A stretch of DNA of 64,000 nucleotides from Kitasatospora atroaurantiaca. GTDB lineage: Bacteria; Actinomycetota; Actinomycetes; Streptomycetales; Streptomycetaceae. The DNA lies in NCBI RefSeq assembly GCF_007828955.1, contig NZ_VIVR01000001.1, forward strand, positions 4,774,001 to 4,838,000, written 5' to 3'. This document shows, piece after piece, positions 56,169 through 64,000 of the stretch. The notes under the pieces are model-generated. The model had not been told where the DNA came from, made no database searches, and saw only the letters and a list, made by a program, of their open reading frames with translations. The number at the start of each line of letters is the position of its first letter. Within the stretch, counting starts at the first letter, position 1. A program made the position numbers and the translations under genes.

Positions 56169-56738
56169 TCAGCTCGTGAGCTTCCGGGCGATCGCGACCA
56201 GCTCGCGGACCGAGACGTCCGTCAGCTCGGGCAGCTTGTCGAAGTCGAACCAGCGGAGGTCCAGCGACTCCTCGCTGATCTGCTCCTCCGCACCGGCCGG
56301 CGCCAGCGCGACGTACTGGACGTCGAGATGGGTGTTCTCCGGCTGGTCCTTGCCCGCGCAGCGCACCAGGTGCCGGTCGAGCTTGACCGGTGCGGGTACG
56401 CCGTCGACGGCCAGCAGCTCCAGGCCCTGGATGCCGGACTCCTCGGTGGCCTCGCGCAGTGCGGCGGAGGCCAGCGTCCGGTCACCGGGCTCGCAGTGGC
56501 CGCCCATCTGCAGCCAGATCCCGACCTTGGGGTGCAGTGTCAGCAGTACCCGCCCGGCCGACGGGTCCACCACGACCGCGCTGGCCGTGATGTGCGCGGG
56601 CAGGCAGGCCCGCCAGAGGCCGTCCGGGCGCTCGGCGAGGTGGCCGAGGTAGTCGAGCCGCAGCTGTTCCTGGTCGGCGTCGGCCACGGACCAGTCGCGG
56701 AGAGCCCGTACGGCGTCGGAGTGGAGCCCGGTGGTCAC
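56169..56738 (-). CDS. NUDIX hydrolase
   Basis: The 189-aa protein has a Nudix box GGHCEPGDRTLASAALREATEESG (GX5EX7REX2EES form) after a strand reading ITASAVVVDPSAGRVLLTLHPKVGIWLQMG. It hydrolyses a nucleoside-diphosphate-linked compound; the substrate is unknown. GTG 56738 overlaps the stop of the DUF2342 gene by four bases, so the pair is translationally coupled. The frame is open far upstream but only as the antiphase of the DUF2342 gene. Confidence 0.9.
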   Translation of the reverse strand: MTTGLHSDAVRALRDWSVADADQEQLRLDYLGHLAERPDGLWRACLPAHITASAVVVDPSAGRVLLTLHPKVGIWLQMGGHCEPGDRTLASAALREATEESGIQGLELLAVDGVPAPVKLDRHLVRCAGKDQPENTHLDVQYVALAPAGAEEQISEESLDLRWFDFDKLPELTDVSVRELVAIARKLTS

Positions 56739-58240
56739 TTCTTCGGCTCCCCGTTGCCCTCGTCCTCGCCCTTGCCCTTGCTCTCTCCTGCGGCGGCTTC
56801 GCCCAGGAGCTTGTCCAGGGCGTCGAAGTCGATGCCGCCTTCGGCGCCCTCGCCCGCCTCGCGGTGCACGAAGCCGTCCGGGTCGTCCAGGTCGGCCGCC
56901 GTCGGCAGCATGTCGGGGTGCTGCCAGAGCGCGTCCCGGCCCTCGATGCCGCGCGCGTCGGCCAGCGAGGCCCACAGCCGCGAGGCGTCCCGGAGCCGGC
57001 GCGGGCGGAGCTCCAGTCCGACCAGCGTGGCGAAGGTCTGCTCGGCGGGGCCGCCGGCCGCACGGCGGCGGCGGACGGTCTCGCGCAGTGCGGCGGCCTG
57101 CGGCAGGTGCGGCTCGGCGGCGGCGTGCACGACCGCGTCCACCCAGCCCTCGACGAGCGCGAGGGCGGTCTCCAGGCGGGCCAGCGCGGCCTTCTGCTCG
57201 GGGGTGTCCTCGGGCTGCAGCAGGCCGCCGGCCAGCGCCTCCTGCAGGGCCTCGGGGTTGCTCGGGTCGAGCTGGCCGACCAGCTCCTCCATGCGCGTGG
57301 TGTCGACCTTGATGCCGCGCGCGTACGCCTCGACGGCGCCGAACAGGTGCGCCCGCAGCCACGGCACATGGGCGAACAGCCGCTGGTGGGCGGCCTCGCG
57401 CAGCGCCAGGTAGAGGCGGACCTCGTCGGCCGGGACGCTCAGGCCCTCGCCGAACTCGGCGACGTTCTGGGGGAGCAGCGCGGCCTTGCCGGCCGGGGCG
57501 AGCGGCAGGCCGACATCGGTCGAGCCGACCACCTCGGCGGCCAGCGCGCCCAGCGCCTGACCGATCTGGGTGCCGAACATCGCGCCGCCCATGGACCGCA
57601 TCACGCCCATCAGCGGGCCGGCCATGGCCTGCATCTCCTCGGGCAGCACGCCGCCCATGGCGTTGCCGACCCGCTCGGCGACCGGGTCCACCAGGTCCTT
57701 CCAGACCGGCAGGGTGGCCTCGATCCACTCGGCCCGGCTCCACGCCACGGCCGTACCGGCCCCGGACGGGAACTCGGTGGAGGAGTCCAGCCACAGGTCC
57801 GCCAGCCGCACGGCCTCGGCGACCGCCGAGCGCTCGCCGGCACTCACCGAGCGGTCCTTGCTCTTGCCCTCGGGCTGCTCGGCGACGACCGTCTGCCGGG
57901 CGATGTCCCTGGCCAGCTCCCAGTTCACCGGGCCGCCGTCGAAGGAGAGCATCTGGCCGAGCTGCTGGAAGGCGGCGCCCAGGTCGTTGGGGTTGAGCCC
58001 GCCCAGCATCGCGCCGAAGGGGTTGTCACCGGACGCGCCGCCGGCACCGCCCATCCCGAACAACGCGCCGAGCGGGTTGCCGCCGCCGAAGCCGAACGGC
58101 TGCTGCGGCGGGGTGGCACCGGAATCCGAGGACCCCGGCTTGTCCGCGTCGTTCTTGTCCTCGGGGGTCTTGTCGCGCTTGGCCTTGCCGTCCTCGGGCT
58201 CCTCGGGCGGAACGCCGAATCCGAAGGGGAGGTCGCTCAC
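56735..58240 (-). CDS. DUF2342 putative zinc-dependent protein (F420-type hydrolase superfamily)
   Basis: The 501-aa protein opens with a Gly/Pro/Phe-rich and acidic disordered N-terminus (to about 110). It continues as a large helical domain of the actinobacterial DUF2342 family (Rv3195-like) with REAAHQRLFAHVPWLR and MFGTQIGQALGALAAEVVGSTDVGLPL. The family is annotated as a zinc-dependent metalloprotease on the strength of the EAAHQRLF motif, but activity is unproven. GTG 58240 has GAGGA about 5 nt upstream. The acidic/Lys tail overlaps the NUDIX start. Confidence 0.85.
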   Translation of the reverse strand: MSDLPFGFGVPPEEPEDGKAKRDKTPEDKNDADKPGSSDSGATPPQQPFGFGGGNPLGALFGMGGAGGASGDNPFGAMLGGLNPNDLGAAFQQLGQMLSFDGGPVNWELARDIARQTVVAEQPEGKSKDRSVSAGERSAVAEAVRLADLWLDSSTEFPSGAGTAVAWSRAEWIEATLPVWKDLVDPVAERVGNAMGGVLPEEMQAMAGPLMGVMRSMGGAMFGTQIGQALGALAAEVVGSTDVGLPLAPAGKAALLPQNVAEFGEGLSVPADEVRLYLALREAAHQRLFAHVPWLRAHLFGAVEAYARGIKVDTTRMEELVGQLDPSNPEALQEALAGGLLQPEDTPEQKAALARLETALALVEGWVDAVVHAAAEPHLPQAAALRETVRRRRAAGGPAEQTFATLVGLELRPRRLRDASRLWASLADARGIEGRDALWQHPDMLPTAADLDDPDGFVHREAGEGAEGGIDFDALDKLLGEAAAGESKGKGEDEGNGEPKK

Positions 58241-58430
58241 GGGGTCCTCGATCTGGTCGGCCGTCACGCGGTGGTGTGGCGGGAAAGTGTGCAGGCCCGG
58301 GGCGGTGGGCGGAGCAAAGGTCGGGCGACCCGGCCCGTGCCGGGTGCACCGCCGGGCCCAAGCCTCGGGCAGGATGGTCGGTACGTGACACTCGTACGTA
58401 CGCACATAAGCTAACCGTGGAGGATGGCCG

Positions 58431-59579
58431 GTGAGTTCCCCGCCTTCGGACGTTCGCTCTGGGCTGACCGGAGGTGAGGACGCTCCTGCCGTCGGGGGTT
58501 CGCCGTCTCCAGCCTACGGCGGCAAGCCGTTGACCGTGGCCGTCACCGGCGCCGCCGGTGTGCTCGGTGAGCGGGTCGCCGCCCGCCTGGTGGCCTCACC
58601 GGGAGTACGCAAGGTGCTGGCCCTCGACGACCGGCGCGGCGACGTGCCCGGCGTCCACTGGCGGGTCCTGGACGTACGCGACCCGGCCGTGGCCGAGCGC
58701 CTCGCCGGGGTCGACGTAGTGGTCCACCTGGCGATGGACCTCGGAATGGAGTCCGACCCGCGAGCCCGGAGCGCGTACAACGTGCGGGGCGCGCAGACCG
58801 TCCTGACCGCCGCCGCGGCGGCCGGGGTGAACCGCGTCGTGCTCTGCACCTCCGCGATGGTCTACGGCGCGCTGGCGGACAACGAGGTGCCGCTCGCCGA
58901 GGACTCGGAGCTCCGCGCAACCGAAGAGGCCTCGCTGGTCGGCGATCTGCTGGAGATCGAGCGGCTGGCCCGTCGCGCGCCGCGGGCCCACCCGGGCCTG
59001 CAGGTGACGGTGCTGCGGCCGGCGGTGGTCGTCGGCCCCGGTGTCGACACCGTGCTGACCAGGCACTTCGAGGCTCCGAGGCTGCTGGTGGTGGCGGGCT
59101 CGCGCCCGTGCTGGCAGTTCTGCCACGTGGACGATCTGGCGACCGCGCTCGAGTACGCCGTGCTCGGCCTGGTCGAGGGCGAGGTGACGGTCGGCTGCGA
59201 CGGCTGGCTGGAGCAGGAGGACGTCGAGGAGCTCTCCGGTATCCGCCGGATGGAGCTGCCCGCCGCCCTGGCACTGGGCACCGCGGCCAGGCTGCACCGG
59301 CTCGGGCTGACCCCGGCCCCGGCGGGTGACCTGGCGTACACCATGTACCCGTGGGTGGTCTCCGGCAGCCGGCTGCACGAGGCGGGCTGGCGGCCCGGCT
59401 TCACCAATGAACAGGTGCTCGGTGAGCTGCTGGCCCAGGTCTCCGGCAAGCACGCGGTGGCCGGGCGCCGGCTCGGCGGCAAGGAGGCTGCCACCAGCCT
59501 CGGCGCGGCCGGTGCGACGGTGGCGCTGGTCGGTACGGCGGCACTGGTCCGCCGGGCCCGCAAGCGGCGGCGGATCTGA
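58431..59579 (+). CDS. SDR-family NAD-dependent epimerase with C-terminal membrane tail
   Basis: The 382-aa protein has the Rossmann motif TGAAGVLGERVAARL, DVRDPA, VVHLAM and a candidate STMVYG-type site (CTSAMVYG) with no classical YxxxK in the usual place, so catalysis is uncertain. The C-terminus has one hydrophobic segment followed by RRARKRRRI, which looks like a tail anchor. GTG 58431 follows GGAGG. It is divergent from the DUF2342 gene, an arrangement that also occurs in mycobacteria-type loci as far as I recall. Confidence 0.85.
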   Translation: MSSPPSDVRSGLTGGEDAPAVGGSPSPAYGGKPLTVAVTGAAGVLGERVAARLVASPGVRKVLALDDRRGDVPGVHWRVLDVRDPAVAERLAGVDVVVHLAMDLGMESDPRARSAYNVRGAQTVLTAAAAAGVNRVVLCTSAMVYGALADNEVPLAEDSELRATEEASLVGDLLEIERLARRAPRAHPGLQVTVLRPAVVVGPGVDTVLTRHFEAPRLLVVAGSRPCWQFCHVDDLATALEYAVLGLVEGEVTVGCDGWLEQEDVEELSGIRRMELPAALALGTAARLHRLGLTPAPAGDLAYTMYPWVVSGSRLHEAGWRPGFTNEQVLGELLAQVSGKHAVAGRRLGGKEAATSLGAAGATVALVGTAALVRRARKRRRI

Positions 59580-59660
59580 GCTCCGCCGCTTCTCGCATCG
59601 CGGAATTGTGAAATCGTGATGCGGAAGCCTCTTGCTCCGAACCACCCAGGATGAGGAATC

Positions 59661-60110
59661 ATGGTGACCATGTCCGAGAACCACGACCCCATCCGCCTCC
59701 TCGCCATCCGCGAGACCCCGCTCTCGCTGGACGAGGTCTACGAGGCGGTCGGCGACGACGCGGCCGGCGGCACCACCGTCTTCGTGGGGACGGTGCGTGA
59801 CCACGACGGCGGCAAGTCGGTGTCCGCCCTCGAGTACAGCTGCCACCCGACGGCCGAGCAGGAGATGCGCCGGATCGCCGAGAAGATCTGCGCCGACTTC
59901 CCGGTCCGCGCGCTGGCGGCCGTGCACCGCATCGGCCGACTGGAAATCACCGACAAGGCCGTGATCGTCGCGGTCTCCTGTGCCCACCGCGGCGAGGCCT
60001 TCGCGGCCGCCCGCCGGCTCATCGACGACCTCAAGCACGAGGTGCCGATCTGGAAGCACCAGGTCTTCACCGACGGCGAGGAGGAGTGGGTCGGCGCCGG
60101 CTCCTGCTGA
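59661..60110 (+). CDS. moaE: molybdopterin synthase catalytic subunit MoaE
   Basis: MoaE transfers sulfur from thiocarboxylated MoaD to precursor Z to form molybdopterin. The 149-aa product has the family signatures GTTVFVGTVRDHDGG, LEYSCHPTAEQEM, HRIGRLEITD and VPIWKHQVF (catalytic Lys in the last). ATG 59661 is the longest start; ATG 59670 is also possible. moeZ at 25557 would activate the MoaD partner, which is not in the window. Confidence 0.93.
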   Translation: MVTMSENHDPIRLLAIRETPLSLDEVYEAVGDDAAGGTTVFVGTVRDHDGGKSVSALEYSCHPTAEQEMRRIAEKICADFPVRALAAVHRIGRLEITDKAVIVAVSCAHRGEAFAAARRLIDDLKHEVPIWKHQVFTDGEEEWVGAGSC

Positions 60111-60260
60111 GCCCCCGTCACTCGTTCGGTCGCGCGCCGATCTGACGAATACTCCCAAGCGGTGAGCGGGGTCTGCGCACCGTAACCCGTATGGCGCTGT
60201 GACCGTTGTCAGCCCGGGTGGTTAATCTGCTCATAGACACGACGAGCTGGGAGTACGGAT

Positions 60261-60446
60261 ATGGCTGCGCTCGCCTGGTTGATCATCCCCGTCATCGCCG
60301 CGGTCCTCGCCATGGTCTGGGCCGGCTGGGCCGCCCGTACGCCGAGGGCGACCGGTGACCCGGCCTCGCTGGCCGAGCACCAGCGCTTCCGCGCCGCCAT
60401 GGAGCGCAGCACCGCCGGCGCATCGACCGAACCCACCAGGCGGTGA
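60261..60446 (+). CDS. small single-helix membrane protein
   Basis: This 61-aa frame starts at ATG 60261 after a GGGAG site. It has one N-terminal transmembrane helix (WLIIPVIAAVLAMVWAGW) and a charged cytoplasmic tail (SLAEHQRFRAAMERS). The composition is that of a real streptomycete micro-membrane protein. The function is unknown. It precedes the second copy of the structured repeat family and the PDZ/Lon-like gene. Confidence 0.78.
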   Translation: MAALAWLIIPVIAAVLAMVWAGWAARTPRATGDPASLAEHQRFRAAMERSTAGASTEPTRR

Positions 60447-60458
60447 CTCACCCGCTCG

Positions 60459-60556
60459 CCTCCGGGCGCTCTGAACCCGCCGCCGGCGCTTCTCGCTCCG
60501 GCGCTCCTTCGTCGCTTGTCGCTCGTCGCTTTCGGCGTCGGCGCGCCCTTCGGCTC
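60459..60556. repeat. second dispersed repeat family, copy 2
   Basis: About 98 bp aligned with 46387-46483. The inner arms (60477-60486 and 60532-60541) differ in sequence from copy 1 but still pair over most positions, with two compensatory changes. It fills most of the gap between the 61-aa gene and the PDZ gene. Confidence 0.75.
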
Positions 60557-60609
60557 GGGGCGGGGAGCCCGGGCAGCGCCGGGTAGCCCTCGTCCCGTAC
60601 TGTCGAGCC

Positions 60610-61692
60610 ATGCCACGCCGCTCAGCGACGATGCTCGCCGCCACCCTGCTGCTCATAGCACTGCTGTGCGTCTCCGTGCTGATGAAGGTGCCGTACACCG
60701 AGATGAGCCCGGGCCCGACGTACAACACGCTCGGGATGCAGGCGGACAGTGACCAGCCGGTGATCAGCATCACCGGGCACGAGACCTATCCGACCAGCGG
60801 GCATCTCAACATGACCACCGTGCAGGTGACCGGTGCGAAGTACGAGCCCAGCCTGGTCTCGGCGGTGATCGGCTGGCTGCGCGGCGACGTGCTGGTGGTG
60901 CCGCACGACAACGTGTACCCCGAGGGCCAGACCGACCAGGAGGCCCAGCAGCAGAACGCCGAGGAGTTCGCCTCCTCCGAGGACAGCGCCAAGACCGCGG
61001 CCCTGACCCAGCTGGGCATCCCGGTCGGCACCGAGATCATCGTCTCCTCGGTGGTGGCCGGCGGTCCGTCCGAGGGCAAGCTGCACGCGGGCGACCAGAT
61101 CGTCGCAGTCGACGGCACCAAGGTCACCTCCCAGGCCCAGGTGGCCCAGCTGGTGACCAAGCACAAGCCCGGCGAGACGGTGGTCTTCACCGTCGTCCCG
61201 CACGGCAAGGACAGCGCGACCCCGAACGCGGCGGACCAGGTCCAGGTCCCGATCACCACGGCCAAGGCGGAGAGCTCCGACCGGGCGATCGTCGGTATCG
61301 GCCCGGGGGCCACCCACACCTATCCGTTCAAGATCGACATCGGTCTGCAGGACGTCGGCGGTCCGAGCGCGGGCCTGATGTTCTCGCTCGGCATCGTCGA
61401 CAAGCTGACGCCAGGGGAGCTCACCGGCGGCAAGTTCGTGGCCGGCACCGGCACGATCAGCGACGACGGCAAGGTCGGTCCGATCGGCGGCATAGCGATG
61501 AAGCTGATCGCGGCCCGCGACAAGGGTGCCGAGTACTTCTTCACCCCGGCCGAGAACTGCACCGAGGCCGCGAAGAGCACCCCGGGCGGGCTGCGTCTGA
61601 TCAAGGTGGACACGCTGGACGGCGCGCTGAAGGCCCTCGACCAGGTCAGGGCCGGTCAGACCGCAGCGCTGCCGTCCTGCAGCACCACATAA
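60610..61692 (+). CDS. membrane-anchored PDZ/Lon-like (S16) protease, YlbL-type
   Basis: The 360-aa protein has a signal-anchor helix (about 7-25), an N-terminal domain starting PYTEMSPGPTYNTLG, a PDZ domain (about 130-200, VVAGGPSEGKLHAGDQIVAVDG) and a Lon-type C-terminal domain. The S16 dyad is S253 (GGPSAGLMF) with K298 (GIAMKLIAARDKGA). It would cut or quality-control membrane or exported proteins from the outer face. A TACTGT box (60598-60603) lies 6 nt upstream, indicating a leaderless transcript. It keeps its place beside UPF0182, as Rv3194c does. Confidence 0.92.
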   Translation: MPRRSATMLAATLLLIALLCVSVLMKVPYTEMSPGPTYNTLGMQADSDQPVISITGHETYPTSGHLNMTTVQVTGAKYEPSLVSAVIGWLRGDVLVVPHDNVYPEGQTDQEAQQQNAEEFASSEDSAKTAALTQLGIPVGTEIIVSSVVAGGPSEGKLHAGDQIVAVDGTKVTSQAQVAQLVTKHKPGETVVFTVVPHGKDSATPNAADQVQVPITTAKAESSDRAIVGIGPGATHTYPFKIDIGLQDVGGPSAGLMFSLGIVDKLTPGELTGGKFVAGTGTISDDGKVGPIGGIAMKLIAARDKGAEYFFTPAENCTEAAKSTPGGLRLIKVDTLDGALKALDQVRAGQTAALPSCSTT

Positions 61693-61704
61693 GCCAGGTA
61701 GGGC

Positions 61705-62250
61705 TCAGGCGAAGGTCGCCAGCAGCGCGTCGGTGAGACCGGGCACCAGGTCGGGGCCGGTGAGCACCTCGCGGGCGACGTCCTTGGAGCGCAGGCGCAG
61801 GGCCGTCTCCTTCCGGCCGTCGCGCAGGACGGCGGCGGTGATCCGCACCTCCTCGCGGGCCGGGTGGTTGGCCACCCACTCCGCGAGCTGGGCCTCGGTG
61901 GCGTTCTTCGGGCGGGTCTGCTCGGCGCCCGGCGGGAGCATCAGGCGCTCGACCACCAGGGCGCAGCCGGCCACCATGTCCGGCCAGGCGATGGTGCCGA
62001 GGAACTTGTCCAGCTCCATCCCGGCGGGCAGTTCGTCCTGCTCGATCGGGGTGAGGCCGGGCTCGTCGTCGTCGGTCAGGCCCAGCTTCTTGGCCACCGC
62101 GGGGTCGGTCTTGCGCAGCTTGGCGCTGTCGACCAGGGCGAACAGTCGGGCCGGGAGGTCCCACCCGAGGGTGGAGGCGTACTCGTCGATCTCCAGCGCG
62201 GCCCGGGTCAGCGGGGTGGCGGCCGGCGGGGTGTTAGGCACATCGGACAT
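61705..62250 (-). CDS. PPA1309-family protein
   Basis: The 181-aa cytoplasmic protein (AALEIDEYASTLGWDLPARLFALVDSAKL... LGTIAWPDMVAGCALVVERLMLPP ... AAVLRDGRKETALRLRSKD) matches the PPA1309 family, conserved across actinobacteria with no known activity. It is convergent with the PDZ gene (12-bp gap) and divergent from the UPF0182 gene. Confidence 0.88.
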   Translation of the reverse strand: MSDVPNTPPAATPLTRAALEIDEYASTLGWDLPARLFALVDSAKLRKTDPAVAKKLGLTDDDEPGLTPIEQDELPAGMELDKFLGTIAWPDMVAGCALVVERLMLPPGAEQTRPKNATEAQLAEWVANHPAREEVRITAAVLRDGRKETALRLRSKDVAREVLTGPDLVPGLTDALLATFA

Positions 62251-62415
62251 GCCCCAATCCTCACACGTACCGCCCGAGGGCCCGAACCGGCGTGGCCGCG
62301 CAGCGGTGCAGGGTCACGTCAGAGATAGCTGCAAACCATGGGAACTCAGGTAAACACCGATTAAGTTGCACTGAGGACTGCCCCGACAACAACACGACAC
62401 AGCAGAGGTGCCACC

Positions 62416-64000
62416 TTGGTATTCCAGATGCCGGACCGACCAGGACCGGGCTTCCGTGCCAGAGTCGGCCCGCCCTCCCGCCGCACGCGAGTGCTCCTGC
62501 TGACCGCCGGTGTACTCGCGGTGCTGTTCCTGCTGTTCGTCATGTTCGCCGGGCTGTGGACGGACTGGCTCTGGTTCAAGTCGGTCCGCTACTCCTCCGT
62601 GTTCAGCTCCCAGCTCTGGACGAAGGCCGGGCTGTTCGGCGTCTTCGGCCTGCTGATGGCCGTGATCGTCGGTGCCAACATCTGGCTCGCCTACCGGCTG
62701 CGCCCTCCGCTCTCCGCGATGTCGGTCGAGCAGCAGAGCCTGGACCGCTACCGCATGGGCGTCGCCCCGTACAAGAAGTGGCTGCTGGCCGGCGTCTCGC
62801 TGCTGATCGGCCTGGTCGCCGGGGCCGCGGCGTCGGGCCAGTGGCGGACCTGGATGCTCTGGACCAACGAGACCTCGTTCGGGGTGAAGGACAGTCAGTT
62901 CCACCTGGACGTCTCGTTCTACGCCTTCGAACTGCCCTGGTACGAGTTCCTGCTGGGCTTCGCGTTCAGCGCGGTGATCGTCTCGCTGCTGGTCTCGGTG
63001 CTGGTGCACTACCTGTACGGCGGCCTGCGCCTGCAGGGCCCCGGTCGCCGGGCCAGTGCCGGTGCGCAGGGCCACCTGGCGGTGCTGCTCGGGGTGTTCG
63101 TGCTGCTCAAGGCCCTGGCGTACTGGCTGGACCGGTACGCGCTGGCGGTGAAGTCCGGCTCGTACAAGGGGGTGGACGGCTGGACGGGCCTGCGCTACGT
63201 GGACGCCAACGCCTTCCTGCCCGCCAAGACCATCCTGTTCTTCGTCGCGATCATCTGCGCGGTGCTGTTCTTCCTGACCCCGGTGCGCCGCACCTGGGCC
63301 CCGGCGCTGATCGGCTTCGGTCTGATGGCGCTCTCGGCGGTGCTGATCGGCGGGGTGTACCCGGCGATCGTGCAGCAGTTCCAGGTCAAGCCGAACGAGC
63401 AGGCCAAGGAGACGCCGTACATCCAGAAGAACATCGACGCGACCAGGCAGGCGTACGGCATCGCGGACAGCCAGACCCAGCAGTACACGCCGAAGGGCTC
63501 GACCACCCAGGACGCGCTCAAGCCGGACGCCCAGACCATCGCGGACATCCGGCTGCTGGACCCGAACGTGGTCTCGCCGACCTTCCAGCAGATCGAGCAG
63601 CAGCGCTCGTACTACGCCTTCCCGCAGACCCTGGACGTCGACCGGTACGGCACCGGCGTCCTCGCCCAGGACACCGTGATCGGCCTGCGTGAGCTGAACC
63701 TGAACGGTGTCCAGCAGCGGAACTGGATCAACGACCACTTCAAGTACACCCACGGCTACGGCGCCGTCTCCGCCAAGGGCAACCAGGTGAACAACCTGGG
63801 CCAGCCGGTCTTCACCGAGTCCGGCCTGCCGGCCTCCGGCACGCTGGGCGAGTACCAGCAGCGGATCTACTACGGCGAGAACACCAAGACCTACTCGATC
63901 GTGGGCGGCTCCAACAAGGAGATCGACTACACCGTCGACTCCGGCGACAAGACCTACCAGTACACCGGCGGCAGCGGCGTCTCGCTGAACAACCCGTTCA
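62416..64000 (+). CDS. UPF0182-family membrane protein (5' part, cut by the window end)
   Basis: TTG 62416, with GAGGTG upstream, opens a frame that runs off the right edge after 528 codons; ATG 62428 is possible. Residues 1 to about 330 have seven hydrophobic helices, starting RVLLLTAGVLAVLFLLFVMFAGLWTDWLWF. The outer domain then begins (NEQAKETPYIQKNIDATRQAYG, the UPF0182 hallmark). The full-length family is about 950-1000 aa (Rv3193c-like) with no assigned function. The visible portion is about half the protein. Confidence 0.92.
   Translation, partial: MVFQMPDRPGPGFRARVGPPSRRTRVLLLTAGVLAVLFLLFVMFAGLWTDWLWFKSVRYSSVFSSQLWTKAGLFGVFGLLMAVIVGANIWLAYRLRPPLSAMSVEQQSLDRYRMGVAPYKKWLLAGVSLLIGLVAGAAASGQWRTWMLWTNETSFGVKDSQFHLDVSFYAFELPWYEFLLGFAFSAVIVSLLVSVLVHYLYGGLRLQGPGRRASAGAQGHLAVLLGVFVLLKALAYWLDRYALAVKSGSYKGVDGWTGLRYVDANAFLPAKTILFFVAIICAVLFFLTPVRRTWAPALIGFGLMALSAVLIGGVYPAIVQQFQVKPNEQAKETPYIQKNIDATRQAYGIADSQTQQYTPKGSTTQDALKPDAQTIADIRLLDPNVVSPTFQQIEQQRSYYAFPQTLDVDRYGTGVLAQDTVIGLRELNLNGVQQRNWINDHFKYTHGYGAVSAKGNQVNNLGQPVFTESGLPASGTLGEYQQRIYYGENTKTYSIVGGSNKEIDYTVDSGDKTYQYTGGSGVSLNNPF

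Noticed and set aside
56738..57794. Upstream extension of the NUDIX frame
   Set aside because: The extension is antiphase to the DUF2342 gene and Arg-rich; GTG 56738 with the four-base overlap is the normal start.
62292..63692. 466-codon plus-strand frame at the right end
   Set aside because: It is Arg/Gly/Pro-rich and overlaps the UPF0182 gene in a different frame; the UPF0182 frame is clearly the coding one.
1..64000. CRISPR array, prophage, integron or IS element
   Set aside because: I found no spaced direct repeats, no integrase, transposase or phage structural motifs, and no tRNA or att-like site.

Overview
The window is a very GC-rich actinomycete chromosome segment. Third codon positions are almost always G or C, GTG and TTG starts are common, and several genes have a TANNNT box 6-8 nt before the start codon and so look leaderless. 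WblC/WhiB7, a mycoredoxin, SigR-type promoters and a UPF0182 protein, together with dispersed palindromes, point to Streptomycetaceae (Streptomyces or Kitasatospora). It is core chromosome. I see no prophage, CRISPR array, IS element, tRNA, rRNA or biosynthetic cluster.

Layout. 0.1-7 kb: zinc anti-sigma factor, tatB, Mrp, a DUF1003/MgtE_N pair, a lipoprotein. 6.7-15.4 kb: MerR regulator, DMT exporter, corA, SUFU-like protein, MarC, PHP phosphoesterase, DUF6758 protein, a 48-aa protein, an alpha/beta hydrolase. 15.7-21.3 kb: DEAD-box helicase, MiaE-like ferritin-fold protein, DUF3107 and TetR, a second hydrolase. 21.6-25.3 kb: a three-gene glycosyltransferase/membrane protein/epimerase cluster. 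25.5-37 kb: moeZ, a large pseudokinase/LPG-synthase-like membrane protein, an alkyltransferase-like protein, and the AdnA/AdnB-type helicase-nuclease pair. 37-48 kb: PP2C phosphatase, endonuclease-like protein, padR-ABC-FtsX operon, M20 peptidase, nudC, RsbW-like kinase, GntR regulator. 48-56 kb: mycoredoxin, uvrD2, wblC with a long leader, ABC1 kinase, an E1-like protein, a zinc peptidase. 56-64 kb: NUDIX, DUF2342 protein, SDR, moaE, PDZ/Lon-like protease, PPA1309 protein, UPF0182 protein (cut by the window end).

From memory of the Mycobacterium tuberculosis map, much of 16-64 kb follows the order of Rv3211 down to Rv3193c (RhlE, ferritin-like, DUF3107, TetR, MoeB/MoeZ, ATL, AdnA, AdnB, NudC, UvrD2/Mrx1, WhiB7, ABC1, DUF2342, PDZ/Lon, UPF0182). 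The block therefore looks like an old actinobacterial module for DNA repair, thiol homeostasis and antibiotic response, with streptomycete genes inserted.

The most unusual structure is a dispersed long palindrome (arms near CAGGGGCGCGGGGAACTG) present seven times plus one fragment. Six full copies are intergenic next to gene 3' ends. The seventh lies in frame inside the adnA-type gene and adds roughly 55-65 residues while keeping the reading frame open. Also notable are a complete attenuator-like leader in front of wblC (WblC-type promoter, leader reading frame, terminator with an alternative pairing), good SigR promoters before mrx1 and moeZ, a PadR operator overlapping its own start codon, and a second structured repeat family with two copies.
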